64,000 bases of DNA from Bacillota bacterium (lineage in GTDB: Bacteria; Sysuimicrobiota; Sysuimicrobiia; Sysuimicrobiales; Segetimicrobiaceae): NCBI GenBank assembly GCA_021324295.1, contig JAJPJJ010000075.1, forward strand, positions 28,210-92,209. Reading direction: 5' to 3'. Shown here piece by piece: positions 18,996 to 28,061 of this stretch. The position numbers were made by a program, and so were the translations under genes. How positions within the stretch are numbered: position 1 is the stretch's first letter; each line of letters starts with the position of its first letter. Below the pieces are notes generated by a model, which was not told the DNA's origin, did not search any database, and saw only the letters and a list, made by a program, of their open reading frames with translations.

Positions 18996-19790
18996 CTAGC
19001 GGGGGAGCAGCCGATCAGCAGGCGACGGGACACCGGCTTTCTCGCTCACGACGACCAGCCGGCGACTCTCGGGCGACAGCGCGCTGCCGTCGAGGCCTCC
19101 ATAGCGCCCCCGCACGCGCAGCCCCGCCGCATCCAGCATCCGGGCGAGCTCGGCCGGCGCATAGGATCGGAGCGAGTGGTAGACCTCAGCCGTCCGCCCG
19201 TCCGGGAAGCGCACCGTGCCGCGCGCCTCGTAGCGCTCGGTCCCGGCGTCGAACCGGGATTCCCACACGACGCGCACGCCGTCGGCGTGCTCCTCCACCT
19301 CCACGGCCGGAGCGGCGTACCGCCGCGCAAGGTCCTCCCGGTGGGCCAGCTCCAACAGGAAGCGCCCGCCCGGCAGGAGCGCACGGTGGACGGCGGCGAG
19401 GACCTTGCGGTCCTCCTCCTCCGTCTCCAGGTAGCCGAACGATGTGAAGACGTTGATCACCGCGTCGAAGGCGCCCTCGAAGGGGATCTCCCGCATGTCC
19501 GCGCGCACCCAGCGCACCGCGACGCCGCGCGCGTGCGCATCGGCCCGCGCGCGCGCGAGGAGCACGCCGCTCAGGTCGAGCCCCGTGACGCGATAGCCGC
19601 GCTCGGCCAGGGCGATCGCGTGGCGGCCCTGGCCACAGCAGAGGTCCAGGACGACGCTGCCGGGCCGCAGAGCGAGGAGGGCCAGGATGCCCTCGACGTC
19701 CCGGGCCGTCCGCTGCGGGCTCACGTACGGGGCGTAGGCCCGCAGGTACTCCTCGCCGAAGGACGTGGCGTACCAGGGACGCTCGCTCAC
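18996..19790 (-). CDS. Class I SAM-dependent methyltransferase
   Basis: 264 residues. Motif I is VVLDLCCGQGRHAIALAERG (residues about 46-65), followed by the acidic loop VTGLDLS and WVRADMREIPF, the expected S-adenosylmethionine pocket, and a C-terminal beta-rich substrate region with YHSLRSYAPAEL. The pattern is close to small-molecule and ubiquinone/cyclopropane-type methyltransferases, but no substrate can be named. It is divergent from the phosphodiesterase-like gene (158-base spacer, nothing clear in it) and upstream of phnD on the same strand. Confidence 0.78.
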   Translation of the reverse strand: MSERPWYATSFGEEYLRAYAPYVSPQRTARDVEGILALLALRPGSVVLDLCCGQGRHAIALAERGYRVTGLDLSGVLLARARADAHARGVAVRWVRADMREIPFEGAFDAVINVFTSFGYLETEEEDRKVLAAVHRALLPGGRFLLELAHREDLARRYAAPAVEVEEHADGVRVVWESRFDAGTERYEARGTVRFPDGRTAEVYHSLRSYAPAELARMLDAAGLRVRGRYGGLDGSALSPESRRLVVVSEKAGVPSPADRLLPR

Positions 19791-19948
19791 CGCCGGCTCG
19801 GCCTCCTCGGCGCGCCGTCTTCGGGGCCGGCGCGGGCCGGTCCTCGGCGGAGCATCCCCGGCGGCGCGGCAGCGGTGGCGCCCCGACGTACGCGCCGGCA
19901 GGGGAGCGTCTCGCGACCGCAGAACGCCACGGGGGAGGTCGGTGCCCT

Positions 19949-20863
19949 GTGCCCCTGCCGACGCACCTCGCGTACAACGGCCGCACGGTCCTCCTGAAGT
20001 ACCACCGCCTGCTGAGCGGCATCCACCCGCATGCGCCGAACTCCGTCGCGGCGCTGCGGCACCTCGTGGAGGAAGGCGCGGCGTGCCTCGAGGTCGATAT
20101 CCGCCTGACCGCGGACGGGGCCTACGTCCTGCTGCACGACGAGACGCTCGAGCGCGAGACGAGCGGCGTGGGGCCGGTGCGCGAGATCACCCGCGAGCGG
20201 TTCACGGCCCTGCGCCTGCGGGGATCGGAGGAGCCCGCGGCGGCGCTGGACGAGATCGTCGCGGTCCTGCGCGGCTGCGGGCGCGAGCTCAAGCTGCAGG
20301 TGGACCTCGCGGAGCGCCTGCCCCTGAGCCGCGAGGAGGCCGCGCGCCTCGCGGATGGGCTCGCGCCGCTGCGGGAGCCCGTCCGCGTCGTCGTCGGCTG
20401 CATGGCCGACTGGAACCTGCGGGCGCTGCGCCGCGTGGACCCGACGCTTCCCCTTGCCTTCGACATCGGGCAGTACCTCGACGCGCCGGTGGATGGGATC
20501 GTCCGTCTGCCGCTGCGGACGAACGCCTACGGGTACCTCGATGACCATCCGCTGGGGTACCGGCGGCTGCTCGCGCCGGCGGCCTACCTGGAGGACCGGC
20601 TCGAGGCGTTGGTCAACCTCGTGGATGCCGGCGAGTACCACCTCCGCAAGGACTTTCTCGTCCGGGCGCTCGCGGACGGGTTCAACCCGGTCGCGTTCAT
20701 CCACGGCTACAAGCCCGGCGCGCAGGTGGACGTCTGGACCGTGAACGCCGGCGCGCCCGATTTCCCGGGGGCGCTGTTCGCCGCGCTCGACGCGGGCGCC
20801 GATCAGATCACCACGGACACAGCGGTCCAGCTCGCCGAGACCCTGGCGCGGGCCCGGTCGTGA
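19949..20863 (+). CDS. Glycerophosphodiester phosphodiesterase-like protein with altered catalytic residues
   Basis: 304 residues with a GDPD-type TIM barrel: CLEVDIRLTADGAYVLLHDETLE (read in two parts, about 48-70) retains the metal-binding Glu-x-Asp and the His-Asp. The normal first motif HRG...PENT reads HRL...APNS, and the usual metal-binding IEIK strand reads LKLQVDL. The protein ends DAGADQITTDTA, like the family C-terminus. It may hydrolyse a different diester or be inactive. It is one of few plus-strand genes and stands alone between methyltransferase and nrdJ. Confidence 0.7.
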   Translation: MPLPTHLAYNGRTVLLKYHRLLSGIHPHAPNSVAALRHLVEEGAACLEVDIRLTADGAYVLLHDETLERETSGVGPVREITRERFTALRLRGSEEPAAALDEIVAVLRGCGRELKLQVDLAERLPLSREEAARLADGLAPLREPVRVVVGCMADWNLRALRRVDPTLPLAFDIGQYLDAPVDGIVRLPLRTNAYGYLDDHPLGYRRLLAPAAYLEDRLEALVNLVDAGEYHLRKDFLVRALADGFNPVAFIHGYKPGAQVDVWTVNAGAPDFPGALFAALDAGADQITTDTAVQLAETLARARS

Positions 20864-21004
20864 GCCCTGCGGCACGCGCACGCCGGCGGCCGTGGAGGAC
20901 GATCGGCTACGCCGTCGCCGCCGGGGCTCCGCCTGAACGGGGCTCGGGAGCGCCGCTCGCCCGCGCGCCGCATCGGCTCCGCGCCGGCGGGCGAGGTGGC
21001 GCCG

Positions 21005-23500
21005 CTAGCACTTCGAGTAGCCGCAGAACCGGCAGTGGCTGCAGCCGTTCTCGTAGACGAGCGAGTTGCCGCAGTCCGGGCAGATGCCGGCAAAGGTCAG
21101 GAGCGGCTGCTGCTCCTCCTCGAGAGGTGCCGCGGAGCTCGCAGACCTCGCGCCCCTCGATCCCGCATCCGGCGGCGGATCGTCCGCCGCGTCGGCGTCG
21201 GTGGGCCGGTCGGGGCCCGCTCCCCCGTTGGCGTGGCCGTTGCCCAGGCGAGGCACCGGCAGCCGGTCCGCCATCGGGAACACCTGGTCGGGACGGAACC
21301 CCGGGCCGTAGAGGGCCCGACCGAGCGCCAGCGCGACGCCCTGCGCGATCGTCGTCACCCGGACGACCGTGCCGTCGCCGGAGCGGTCGATCGCGACCTC
21401 GCGGGACTGCACCCGCCAGAGCTGCTCGATCACGTCGCGCGGATCCGCACCGGTCCGCAGGGCGAGCGAGGCGAGCCGGCCGACCGCGTCGGCCTCCACG
21501 TCGAGGGACTGGACGAAGACCTCGCAGACGCCCTGGTCGTCCTCGTTGATCGTGACGTAGATCCGGCCGCGAGGGGTCTCGATCCGCTCGGTCCGGCCGG
21601 TCGTCACCTTGGGCCGCGGCCGGGTCTGCCCCTTCGGTGCCGGCTCCGCAGCGGGGGCGGGGGCCGGCGCGGGCGACCCGGGGACGGCGGCCGCCTTGGC
21701 GGACCGGTCCTTCCGCGCGGTCAGGATGTTCTCGCGGGAGCCGGCGCGGTAGACGGTGATCCCCTTGCAGCCCATCTTCCACGCGTGGAAGTAGATCTCG
21801 CCCACGCGCTCCTCGGACGTGTCGGCGGGCAGGTTGACCGTCGAGGAGATCGCGTGGTCGATGTGCTTCTGGATCGCGGCCTGCATCCGCACCCGCATCT
21901 CGGGCTTGATTTCGTGCGCCGTGACGAAGTAGTCGGGGAGCTCCTCCTCGCCCACCCCGAACCTCTCCATATAGGCCCGCACGAGCGGGTGGTACACCGT
22001 GAACGTCTCCTGGGAGAGCGACTCGCTCCGCCGCGTGTAGCCGAGGTCGAAGATCGGCTCGATGCCGCTCGTGGTCCCCGCGAGGGACGCGCCGCTGCCG
22101 ACCGGCGGCACGGTCAGCAGGGCGACGTTGCGCAGCCCATGCTCGCGGATGCGCTCGACGACCGTGGGATCGAGCGTCTGGATGAAGGCGCCCCGAAGAT
22201 GCCTGTCCCCGTCGTAGCCCGGGAACGTCCCCTTCTCGATCGCCAGGTTGACGCTCTCGTCGTAGACGATGTTCTTGATCCGCTCGAACATCCGGTCGAC
22301 GAACGTCACCGCTTCCTCCGTGTCGTACCTGAGGCGGAGCTTGCACAGCATGTCCCCCAGGCCGGTGAACCCGACGCCGATGCGCCGCGAGTAGAGGCTG
22401 GCTTCGCGCTGAGCAGGCAGCGGGTGTTTCTCGGCGTTGTAGTCGAGGACGTTATCCAGGAATCGCGTGGCCAGCCGGAGGGCGTGCTCCAGGCGCGGCC
22501 AGTCCACTCGCGCCTGCGGCGTAAACTCGTCGACGACGAACTCGCCGAGGTTCACGTTGCCGAGGTCGCACACCCCGTAGGGCTCGAGCGGCACCTCGGA
22601 GCACGGGTTCGTCGTGATCACGCCCATGCCGTTGTACTCCGACGTGCTCCAGCGCTTGACCGTGTCCCAGAAGATGACGCCGGGCTCGGCGTGGTGCGTC
22701 GCCCCGTAGATCAACTCGCGCCACAGCGCCCGCGCCTTGATGGTGCGCCGCACCTGCGCGCGGTCGTTGTCGAAGCGGAGCACCCAATCGTCGTCGCGCT
22801 CCACGGCGCGCATCAACGCGTCGCTCACGCGGACGCTGATGTTGGCGTACCGCACCCGGTCCAGGTTGCGCTTGATCCTCGTGAACTCCAGCACGTCGGG
22901 ATGGTCGTCGGCGATCGTGATCATGAGCGCGCCGCGCCGGCCGCTCTGCCCGATCGTCCCGGTCGTGAGCGACATCAGCTCCATGAACGAGATCGACCCG
23001 GTGCTGGTGCGCGCGGCGTTGTTGACGGGAGCGCCCTTGGGGCGGAGCACGCTGATGTCCGTTCCCACCCCGCCGCCGAGCGAGTAGGTGCGCGCCGCCT
23101 CCTTCATCCAGTCGAAGATCGCCTCGATCGAATCTTCCTTGATCGGAATGACGTAGCAGTTCAACGCCGTCACGCGCTTGGGGTTGCCGATCGCGTGCAT
23201 GATCCGGCCGCCGGGGATGAACCGGAAGCCATCCATGAGCCAGTAGAACTCCTCCGCGTACCGCGTCCGCGCGGCGTCGGTCGGCTCGACGCCGGCGACG
23301 CCACGGGCGATCCGCTGCCACATCGCGACGGGCGTCAGCTCCAGCACCCGACCGTCCGGATCGCGGAGGGCGTACTTGTCGTAGAAGACGCGGGCCCGCA
23401 GCTCGTCTCCGTTGAAGAACGCCAGCGTCTCGGGCGGCAACGCGGTGGGATCTGCGGCGGACGCAGGGGGTGTGGCGGCCTGCTCAGGGGTCGTAGCCAT
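21005..23500 (-). CDS. nrdJ: Adenosylcobalamin-dependent (class II) ribonucleoside-diphosphate reductase
   Basis: 831 residues. NCYVIPI (Cys115), LGGGVGTDIS, the NPCSE motif (298-302) and GVCDLGNVNL (Cys311) are active-site landmarks of class II reductases of the NrdJ/Thermotoga type. The C-terminus after about 620 holds a Pro/Ala-rich linker, a TSCPD-like domain (VFVQSLDVEADAVGRLASLALR) and a terminal zinc ribbon CPDCGN ... CRFCGYSKC, likely involved in redox recycling. It makes deoxyribonucleotides without oxygen dependence and needs vitamin B12. It is 55 bases downstream of nrdR and probably co-transcribed. Confidence 0.96.
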   Translation of the reverse strand: MATTPEQAATPPASAADPTALPPETLAFFNGDELRARVFYDKYALRDPDGRVLELTPVAMWQRIARGVAGVEPTDAARTRYAEEFYWLMDGFRFIPGGRIMHAIGNPKRVTALNCYVIPIKEDSIEAIFDWMKEAARTYSLGGGVGTDISVLRPKGAPVNNAARTSTGSISFMELMSLTTGTIGQSGRRGALMITIADDHPDVLEFTRIKRNLDRVRYANISVRVSDALMRAVERDDDWVLRFDNDRAQVRRTIKARALWRELIYGATHHAEPGVIFWDTVKRWSTSEYNGMGVITTNPCSEVPLEPYGVCDLGNVNLGEFVVDEFTPQARVDWPRLEHALRLATRFLDNVLDYNAEKHPLPAQREASLYSRRIGVGFTGLGDMLCKLRLRYDTEEAVTFVDRMFERIKNIVYDESVNLAIEKGTFPGYDGDRHLRGAFIQTLDPTVVERIREHGLRNVALLTVPPVGSGASLAGTTSGIEPIFDLGYTRRSESLSQETFTVYHPLVRAYMERFGVGEEELPDYFVTAHEIKPEMRVRMQAAIQKHIDHAISSTVNLPADTSEERVGEIYFHAWKMGCKGITVYRAGSRENILTARKDRSAKAAAVPGSPAPAPAPAAEPAPKGQTRPRPKVTTGRTERIETPRGRIYVTINEDDQGVCEVFVQSLDVEADAVGRLASLALRTGADPRDVIEQLWRVQSREVAIDRSGDGTVVRVTTIAQGVALALGRALYGPGFRPDQVFPMADRLPVPRLGNGHANGGAGPDRPTDADAADDPPPDAGSRGARSASSAAPLEEEQQPLLTFAGICPDCGNSLVYENGCSHCRFCGYSKC

Positions 23501-23555
23501 CGGCGTTCCCTCCTGACGCGAGATGCATCGCGGCGGTCCGGTCCACGGCCGCGGG

Positions 23556-24080
23556 CTAGTTCTGGTCGGGGTTCTTCGGAGCGAGCGGGATCAACAGGAC
23601 CTGCGACCGGAGCTCGGCCTCGAGCTGCTTGCGGGCCTTGAGCGCTTCGATCTCCTCGATGAGCCGATCGACGTCTCCCACGCGGCGGTAGACCGACGCG
23701 AAGCGGACATACGCCACATCGTCGAGCTGGCGGAGCCGCTCGATGACCCGATCTCCGATCTCCCGGCTGTGGACCGAGGCCGCTCCGGCTTCCAGGATCG
23801 CCCGCTCGATCTCCTCCGCGATGCCCTCGAGGGTGGAGAGGTCCACGGGGCGCCCCTCGGAGGCGCGCAGCATGCCGCGCAGGATCTTGTCCCTGTCGAA
23901 CGGCTCCCGCCGTCCGTCCCGCTTGATGACCTGCACGACCACCCTCTCGGCGCGCTCGAACGTCGTGAAGCGGCGGCGGCAGGCGACGCACTCGCGCCGG
24001 CGCCGGATCGCCTCCCCGGTCTCCACGGAGCGGGAGTCGATGACCCTCGTGTCGCGCGCGGAGCAATAGGGACACCGCAC
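23556..24080 (-). CDS. nrdR: Transcriptional repressor NrdR
   Basis: 174 residues. Zinc ribbon MRCPYC ... CVACRRRFTTFER at the N-terminus, ATP-cone at about 47-135 (VIKRDGRREPFDRDKI). NrdR senses ATP/dATP and represses ribonucleotide reductase genes. Its own promoter carries an NrdR-box-like palindrome, and nrdJ follows directly, so it most likely controls both. The C-terminal 20 residues after the ATP-cone are variable, as usual. Confidence 0.97.
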   Translation of the reverse strand: MRCPYCSARDTRVIDSRSVETGEAIRRRRECVACRRRFTTFERAERVVVQVIKRDGRREPFDRDKILRGMLRASEGRPVDLSTLEGIAEEIERAILEAGAASVHSREIGDRVIERLRQLDDVAYVRFASVYRRVGDVDRLIEEIEALKARKQLEAELRSQVLLIPLAPKNPDQN

Positions 24081-24119
24081 GACCGTTCGCGTCCTCCCCT
24101 ACATTTAGGCGCACCACGC

Positions 24120-24148
24120 ATACTAGCATACAAGATATTGTGCCTCAA
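24120..24148 (-). promoter_or_regulatory. nrdR-nrdJ promoter with NrdR box in the spacer
   Basis: TTGAGG (24143-24148) and TAGTAT (24120-24125) are 17 bases apart. The spacer contains ACAATATCTTGT (24130-24141), a close match to the NrdR box core ACAcTATATaTaGT type consensus. Binding there would block RNA polymerase. The rest of the spacer up to the exporter gene (24149-24381) shows nothing I can name. Confidence 0.7.
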
Positions 24149-24381
24149 GGCTGGAAAAGGGGGCTGCCGGCCGGTGGCGTCCGGCGGAGGCACGCGCCGG
24201 GCAGGCCTCGGCGCCCGACCCCTTCTCTCGCCTGGGGGCGCCTCCGCACCCGGGCGGGCGCGATCACCGGCGGGCGGGTCCGGACCGCAGGTCCCGGGAT
24301 CGGGCGCCCGCTCGCCGCGGCGCCGGGTGGTGCTGGGTGCGGGCGAGGGGCGCCAGGCCGCGACCGGGTACGTTGCGGCTG

Positions 24382-25749
24382 TCAGGTGCGGAAGATCACC
24401 GACTCCCGGCTCGTGAGGGCGATCGCGACCTCGAGGGCCAGCGCCGCGTAGAACGCGGAGGACACCGCGGCGAGGACCAGGTGGCCCCAGTTCACGGTCC
24501 CGAGCAGCAGCTCGCGGAACGCGAAGAAGGCGTTCAGCGCGGGCACCAGATAGGCCCACCCCGAGCGCTGCCATTCGCTGATGAACTGGACGGCGAGGGC
24601 GGGGAGCACGGTCACGAAGTACAGCGGGGTGATGTACTGGTGCGCCTCCCGGGGCGACCGGGCGAAGATGCTGATCGCGAGCTGGATCGCGCTCACGAGC
24701 GCGGAAAAGAGCAGGGCGACGCCGAGCATCACGACCGCGGTCCCGAGCGGGAGGCTGACGTCCAGCTTCTTGGTGGTATGCAGCAGGTACGGGTAGCCCC
24801 AGCGGAGGCTGATCATCATCGTGATCAGGACGACGATCACCGCCCCCATCGAGGCCGTGATCACGGAGAGGAACTTCCCGATGACGATCGCCTCCCGGCT
24901 CGGCGGGGTCACGAGCAGCGACTCCAGCGTGCCCCGCTCCTTTTCGCCGGCGGCCAGGTCCACCGCCACAGACATCCCGCCCACGACAGCCCACATCGCG
25001 ATGAAGAACGGGAGCAGGCTCGCGAGCAGCAGGCCCGAGAGCTGGCGCTCGGTCGCGACGTTGCGCTCGTCCAGCACGACGGGGAGGAGATCCCTGGGGT
25101 TGAGGTGGCGGGCCGCCAGGCGCCGCGCGACGATCTGCTGGCTGTACCGGGAGATCAGCTCCACCACCCGCCCGCGCGCCGCGACGCTCTCGGGGTCGCT
25201 CGTATCGTAGAGGAGGCCGACGTGCGCCTGCCCGTCCCTGGCCAGGATCGCGTCGAAGCGCGGCGGGATCCGCAGCACCGCCAGCACGCGGCGCCGCCGC
25301 AGCGCGTCCACCGGGTCGCGCGCGCGCACCGGCGTTATGAGCCCGGTCGTGTAGGCCGTGTGGATCAGCCCCGGGGCCTCCCCGACCACGGCGACGTTGG
25401 GGGTGACGCTCTGGAGCCTGTGCTGCTGGCGCTGCGCGAGGTATGGGATGCCGAGGGTGGCGAGCGGCATGAACACCGCGGGCAGCACGATCATCACGAC
25501 GAGGGTCCGCCGATCGCGCACCGCCTCGAGCATCTCCTTGGCGTAGACGGCGGCGATCCAGCGGCCGGTCTCCTGCGGCCCGGGCGCCGGCGGGGCGGCC
25601 GCGGGGCGCTCGTGGACGCGCCCGCGCCTGGCCCGCCGGTCGCGGAGCGCCTCCAGCATGACGGACCAGACCAGCCGGCCCCGCTCGTCGTGCAGCGTCC
25701 GCATCGATCCCCAGCGGCTCTTCCACCGCGTCCACGCCCCGCGGATCAT
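24382..25749 (-). CDS. ABC-2 type exporter permease (NatB-like)
   Basis: 455 residues. A cytoplasmic N-terminus with EMLEAVRDRRTLVVMIVLPA at the first membrane segment, a large extracytoplasmic loop (about 110-235), then five membrane helices with the ABC-2 landmark GEKERGTLESLLVTP (268-282). This matches the NatB/YhaP type of ABC-2 permease. It works with the overlapping ATPase gene (ATGA overlap at 25746-25749). The exported substrate is unknown; sodium, peptides and antibiotics are possibilities. The first 60 residues are Arg/Ala/Pro-rich and unlike the family. Confidence 0.86.
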   Translation of the reverse strand: MIRGAWTRWKSRWGSMRTLHDERGRLVWSVMLEALRDRRARRGRVHERPAAAPPAPGPQETGRWIAAVYAKEMLEAVRDRRTLVVMIVLPAVFMPLATLGIPYLAQRQQHRLQSVTPNVAVVGEAPGLIHTAYTTGLITPVRARDPVDALRRRRVLAVLRIPPRFDAILARDGQAHVGLLYDTSDPESVAARGRVVELISRYSQQIVARRLAARHLNPRDLLPVVLDERNVATERQLSGLLLASLLPFFIAMWAVVGGMSVAVDLAAGEKERGTLESLLVTPPSREAIVIGKFLSVITASMGAVIVVLITMMISLRWGYPYLLHTTKKLDVSLPLGTAVVMLGVALLFSALVSAIQLAISIFARSPREAHQYITPLYFVTVLPALAVQFISEWQRSGWAYLVPALNAFFAFRELLLGTVNWGHLVLAAVSSAFYAALALEVAIALTSRESVIFRT

Positions 25750-26486
25750 ACGACCGCCCGCTCCACGAGCTGCACGAAGATCTCCTCCAGGCCCATGCCG
25801 GTGCGCGCCTTGAGGTCTGCCAGGCGGCCCTCCGCCCGCACCCGCCCGTCGGCGATGATCGCCACGCGGTCGCAGAGGCGCTCCGCTTCCTCCATGATGT
25901 GCGTGGAGAGGATCACGCAGCGCCCCTCCTGCTTGAAGCCCAGCACAAACTCGCGCACCGAGCGCGCGGAGAGGACGTCGAGGCCCGAGGTCGGCTCGTC
26001 CAGGAACACCACCCGCGGGTTGTGAATGAGAGCCCGCGCGATGTTCACCTTCTGCTTCATGCCCTTGCTGAACGTGTCGGTCAGGCGGTCCAGGTGGGGC
26101 CCAAGGTCGAGCGCCTCGCTGATGTCCCGGAGCCGCCGATCGAGCGCGTCCGCCGGCACCCCGTAGAGGCGCCCGAAGTAACGGATGAGGTCGCGCGGGG
26201 TGAGCCGGCCGTAGACCCCCGCGTTCTCGGGGAGCACCCCGATCGCCCGCCGCACCTCCGCCGGCTCGCGCACGACGTCGTGGCCGGCCACGCGCGCCGT
26301 GCCCGCGGTCGGTCGGAGGACCGTCGTCAGCATGCGGATCGTGGTGGTCTTGCCCGCGCCATTCGGTCCGAGCAGGCCGAACACTTCGCCCGCATAGCAG
26401 TGGAACGACACGCCGCGCACGGCGTAGAAGCTCCGGAACTGCTTGTGCAGGTCCATGGCCTCGACGAGCACCTCGTGCCCCGGCAC
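25746..26486 (-). CDS. ABC-2 exporter ATPase (NatA-like)
   Basis: 246 residues with Walker A LLGPNGAGKTTT, signature FSKGMKQKVNIARAL (DrrA/NatA variant LSGG to FSKG), Walker B VVFLDEPTSGLD and the STHIMEEAE switch region. It drives the NatB-like permease encoded next. It starts 8 bases after the M50 protease gene, so the three genes form one operon. Confidence 0.92.
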   Translation of the reverse strand: MPGHEVLVEAMDLHKQFRSFYAVRGVSFHCYAGEVFGLLGPNGAGKTTTIRMLTTVLRPTAGTARVAGHDVVREPAEVRRAIGVLPENAGVYGRLTPRDLIRYFGRLYGVPADALDRRLRDISEALDLGPHLDRLTDTFSKGMKQKVNIARALIHNPRVVFLDEPTSGLDVLSARSVREFVLGFKQEGRCVILSTHIMEEAERLCDRVAIIADGRVRAEGRLADLKARTGMGLEEIFVQLVERAVV

Positions 26487-26494
26487 GGCGGCTC

Positions 26495-27571
26495 CTACGG
26501 CGTCGCGAGCGGCACCGCGCTGAGGATGAAGATCGCGGCGAGGGCCGCGGCGGCGGCCTGGTGGACCGGCGTGGCCGGCGAGATGTCATCGAGCGGCCCG
26601 GGATGGCCGCGGCGGATCATGAGCAGGATCAGGAGGGCCATCACCCAGTACCCGAGGAGGATGCCCACGGCCACGGCGACGTACGAGAGGATCAGGTGGG
26701 CCCGGGGGCCGAACACCGCGCGCGTCACGTGCCCGCCGTCCAGCATGCTGGCCGGCAGCAGGTTGAGGGCCGTCACGAGGAGCCCGACCCAGCCCGCGAA
26801 CGCCATCGGGTGGATGATCACGTCCGCCGAGGCCGGCGGGTGCAGGAGCCACCGGACCAGCAGGTCCACGAGGAGGGGCGTCGGCAGGGCCACGACCGGG
26901 CAGCCGCGGGCGACGATCGCCGCGTGGGAGATCACGAGGGAGTGCCGGACGCCGAGGACCAGGATCGGCACCGCCACGAGGAACCCGGCGATCGGGCCGC
27001 TCGCCCCGAGCTCCACGAGCGCGTCCCGGTTGGGCGCGGGGGTGCGCGTGAAGATCACCGCGCCGAGCGTCCCGATCGACAGCCCGGGCAGCGGCGGCAT
27101 GGGGATGAAGTACGGCAGGCTCGCGTCGATGCCGCGCCAGATCGAGACGAGCTTGTGCCCCATCTCGTGGCAGACGAGGATCGCCATCAGCGACAGCGAG
27201 AACGCGAGCCCGCCCTGCACGGGGCCCAGCAGGTCGGGGACGCACTCTCCGCGCGAGTTGAAGTAGCCCACGAGGAACGTCGTGGCGAGCGTCGCCGCGA
27301 ACAGCCCCGCGGGCAGGAGCCACGTCACCCGGCCCGTCGGCGGCTTCGGGATGACGAGCAGCACCGTCTCCCCCTCGCGCCGGCGGAGCAGCGGCAACAG
27401 GCCGAGGCCGCTCAGCGCGCGCCGGAGACGCAGGAACCGCGCCTTGTCGTCGGGGCCGGGGATGATCGTGAACACCGGGCGGCCGTCCTGGAACCACAGC
27501 TCTTGGACCGGAAAGTTGGCCTCGACCGCCGCGCGGACCGCAGCGAGCTGCTCGTCGGCAGACGCGATCAT
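26495..27571 (-). CDS. M50-family (site-2 protease-like) membrane metalloprotease
   Basis: About 358 residues. A soluble N-terminal region (1-80) is followed by six or more membrane helices with the zinc motif LVCHEMGHKL and the second metal motif NLLPASMLDGGH, as in site-2 proteases of the EGY/plant-chloroplast-like group. Such enzymes cut membrane-embedded substrates, often in signalling. ATG at 27571 was chosen over a GTG at 27595 that only adds eight weakly conserved residues. The tight link to an ABC-2 exporter suggests a role in processing or regulating the exported cargo, but this is inference. Confidence 0.87.
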   Translation of the reverse strand: MIASADEQLAAVRAAVEANFPVQELWFQDGRPVFTIIPGPDDKARFLRLRRALSGLGLLPLLRRREGETVLLVIPKPPTGRVTWLLPAGLFAATLATTFLVGYFNSRGECVPDLLGPVQGGLAFSLSLMAILVCHEMGHKLVSIWRGIDASLPYFIPMPPLPGLSIGTLGAVIFTRTPAPNRDALVELGASGPIAGFLVAVPILVLGVRHSLVISHAAIVARGCPVVALPTPLLVDLLVRWLLHPPASADVIIHPMAFAGWVGLLVTALNLLPASMLDGGHVTRAVFGPRAHLILSYVAVAVGILLGYWVMALLILLMIRRGHPGPLDDISPATPVHQAAAAALAAIFILSAVPLATP

Positions 27572-27810
27572 AGACCCTAGCCTACCATCAGGCACGGGCC
27601 CAGAAAAGGCCGTGGGTTGCGGACCGGCTCGGATCGACCACCCCCGCGATAGCGCCCGCCGCGCAGCGGAAGCGCCCCACGCTAATGTTTACCCAGGGCG
27701 CGCTCCCGGTAGCAGGCGCGGCGCATCGCGCAGGCGACGGTCGCGGGAGGAGTGCTTCGGGCGGCGCGTGCCGCGGGGCGGCGGTCCCGTGGTAACGGTA
27801 GACGCGGCGG

Positions 27811-27842
27811 GGTGTGGGGTCTATCCTCACAGACCCCACACC
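27811..27842. repeat. REP-like perfect palindrome
   Basis: GGTGTGGGGTCT and AGACCCCACACC form a perfect 12-bp stem with an 8-base loop. The 15-base string ACAGACCCCACACCC (27829-27843) recurs at 32718-32732. It lies between ftsZ and the M50 protease gene. The lack of a U-tract argues against a simple terminator; it looks like a REP/RAYT-type repetitive palindrome. The rest of 27596-27890 shows no gene. Confidence 0.6.
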
Positions 27843-27890
27843 CTGTCCGCGCGCCACCGGGTCAACGCGATGGAACGCTAGCGCACGACC

Positions 27891-28007
27891 TCCGACGTCT
27901 GGGGGAGGTTGCAGCGAGGCGGACCGGCCGCGGGGGTGCCCCGCGCGTCCGGTCGAGGAGCGGCGTCCCGCCCCAACGCAGCGCGGGAGCACGGCGATTC
28001 GCCGGGA
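27891..28007. repeat. Dispersed intergenic repeat, copy B
   Basis: About 117 bp matching copies A and C. It carries GCGCGTCCGGTCGAGG, GGCGTCCC and the CGGGAGCACGG core. Similarity with copy A continues through 28008-28061 right up to the ftsZ stop codon, where both genes end in a CGCTAGCGC string. Confidence 0.75.
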
Positions 28008-28061
28008 CCCCGCGACGGCGCGGAGCGCAGGCCCGCCGCGGCCGCTCGTCGCGACGCCGCG

